DNA of 33,514 nucleotides. Source: JBAXGW01 sp037139195. GTDB taxonomy: Bacteria; Bacteroidota; Bacteroidia; Bacteroidales; JAHJDW01. Below, in pieces: positions 33,070 to 33,514 of the stretch. The notes under the pieces are model-generated. The model had not been told where the DNA came from. It ran no database searches and saw nothing but the letters and a program-made list of their open reading frames with translations. Made by a program: the position numbers and the translations under genes. The stretch is taken from positions 1 to 33,514 of the forward strand of contig JBAXGW010000051.1 of NCBI GenBank assembly GCA_037139195.1, written 5' to 3'. Position 1 is the first letter of the stretch, and the number at the start of each line of letters is the position of its first letter.

Positions 33070-33465
33070 ATGAAAAATTCTTACTCCCATTTATTTAAAT
33101 ATTTCGTTTTAACGTTTGCAATTTGTATTTTCTTTCAAGACAGCAAGGCTGATTTAAAAAAAGTTAAAGCCAAATACATTCCTACAATAGAATTTTCAGG
33201 GAATCCAAAAATAACAAAGGATTGTACCTTTAATGGAATGAAGCTTTATGGCAAAATAAAATTTGTAGAAGCGTTTCCAGATATTAAAGTTCAGATTGTA
33301 GAAGCATTTCCCGATATCAATGTTCAAATAGTGAATGCTTTCCCCGACCAATGTGGCAGATGGCAAATTGTAGAAGCCTTCCCCGATTTAAAAGTTCAGA
33401 TAGTTGAAGCATTTCCAGATATTAGAGTTAAGTATGTTAATTCTTTTCCTGGAATTAACAAATGA
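33070..33465 (+). CDS. Small exported protein with VEAFPD repeats
   Basis: A 131-residue protein with a Sec-type signal peptide (hydrophobic residues 10-22, cut near DSKA). Residues 66-129 consist of a near-perfect repeat: VEAFPDIKVQI, VEAFPDINVQI, VNAFPDQCGRWQI (two extra residues), VEAFPDLKVQI, VEAFPDIRVKY and a shortened last unit VNSFPGI. The consensus is V(E/N)AFPD-x-x-V-x-I. Each unit likely adds one short strand and turn. Two upstream Cys (CTFNGMKL, residue 53, and Cys in the longer unit) might pair. From memory, the block order with a longer fourth-unit boundary and a final D-to-G change resembles the family containing the bacterial 7(1)-knot protein. Function is unknown. It has its own candidate promoter. 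Confidence 0.8.
   Translation: MKNSYSHLFKYFVLTFAICIFFQDSKADLKKVKAKYIPTIEFSGNPKITKDCTFNGMKLYGKIKFVEAFPDIKVQIVEAFPDINVQIVNAFPDQCGRWQIVEAFPDLKVQIVEAFPDIRVKYVNSFPGINK
33265..33456 (+). repeat. Tandem 33-bp coding repeat (six units)
   Basis: Units of GTAGAAGCNTTTCCNGATATT type recur every 33 bases; one unit is 39 bases. Synonymous positions differ between units (GCG/GCA/GCC, CCA/CCC), so they are not a recent duplication but are maintained at protein level. Confidence 0.9.
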
Positions 33466-33470
33466 ATAAC

Positions 33471-33490
33471 CCCGAGGCAGAGCCTCGAGG
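33471..33490. repeat. GC-rich hairpin after the repeat-protein gene
   Basis: CGAGGC (33473-33478) pairs with GCCTCG (33482-33487) around AGA; two flanking C-G pairs extend the stem past one bulged A. It begins six bases after the stop codon. No T-run follows, so it is more like the dispersed palindromes at 2511 and 10117 than a standard terminator, but it could serve to end this transcript. Confidence 0.6.
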
Positions 33491-33514
33491 TATCAGTGCT
33501 ACTATCTAACAGAA

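Noticed and set aside
33265..33456. Regular 33-bp repeats considered as a CRISPR array
   Set aside because: The units are contiguous, lie in frame within a coding gene, vary at third codon positions and have no unique spacers.

Overview
The window is AT-rich DNA from a member of the Bacteroidota. The evidence is a set of type IX secretion and gliding genes (porU, porV, a PorP/SprF-family gene and gldJ), a YwqK-like repeat protein, the hpt-adk-obg gene order, and promoters of the Bacteroidota form TTTG-N19-21-TAnnTTTG (clear copies before hpt and tRNA-Glu). The organism appears to be an envelope-building, probably gliding or surface-protein-secreting species; genus cannot be read from this sequence.

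Layout. 22-6480: an exported multi-domain protein that stops just after a trypsin-like catalytic His, CorA, a 2-Cys peroxiredoxin, a ZIP metal transporter, a half-length DEAD-box-like protein, and fumarase FumC. 6647-10049: a promoter followed by a tight purine/GTPase operon, hpt, a fused double adenylate kinase, a third single adenylate kinase, and obg. 10181-13313: PAP2 phosphatase, CrcB fluoride channel, an orphan exported protein, then on the minus strand uracil phosphoribosyltransferase followed by a membrane protein. 13369-17452: a minus-strand operon radC, wecB, polysaccharide deacetylase and FemAB/GNAT-like transferase, suggesting surface glycan synthesis; radC seems to begin at CTG. 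17575-18035: promoter, tRNA-Glu, rpsT and terminator. 18064-24353: porU, porV, ispF and an unknown gene, all minus strand. 24594-27133: porP-like gene and gldJ with a terminator, divergent from porU. 27171-29539: murF and anmK for peptidoglycan synthesis and recycling. 29783-33030: exbB, exbD, a TonB-like gene and folC, overlapping or nearly so. 33070-33465: a small exported protein made of 11-residue VEAFPD repeats.

How they fit together: much of the window serves the envelope. PorU and PorV finish and release T9SS cargo at the outer membrane, GldJ and the PorP-like protein belong to the gliding/T9SS machinery, ExbBD-TonB energise the outer membrane, MurF and AnmK handle peptidoglycan, and WecB with the deacetylase and the FemAB-like transferase fit glycan assembly.

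Most interesting points: the C-terminal repeat protein, whose architecture recalls the bacterial 7(1)-knot family (from memory, to be tested by structure prediction); three consecutive adenylate kinase domains, the middle one lacking a conserved substrate-binding Arg; the CTG-start radC; the stand-alone degenerate DEAD-box domain; and a perfect 12-bp inverted repeat between the divergent porU and porP/gldJ transcription units. No complete insertion sequence, prophage or CRISPR array was seen.
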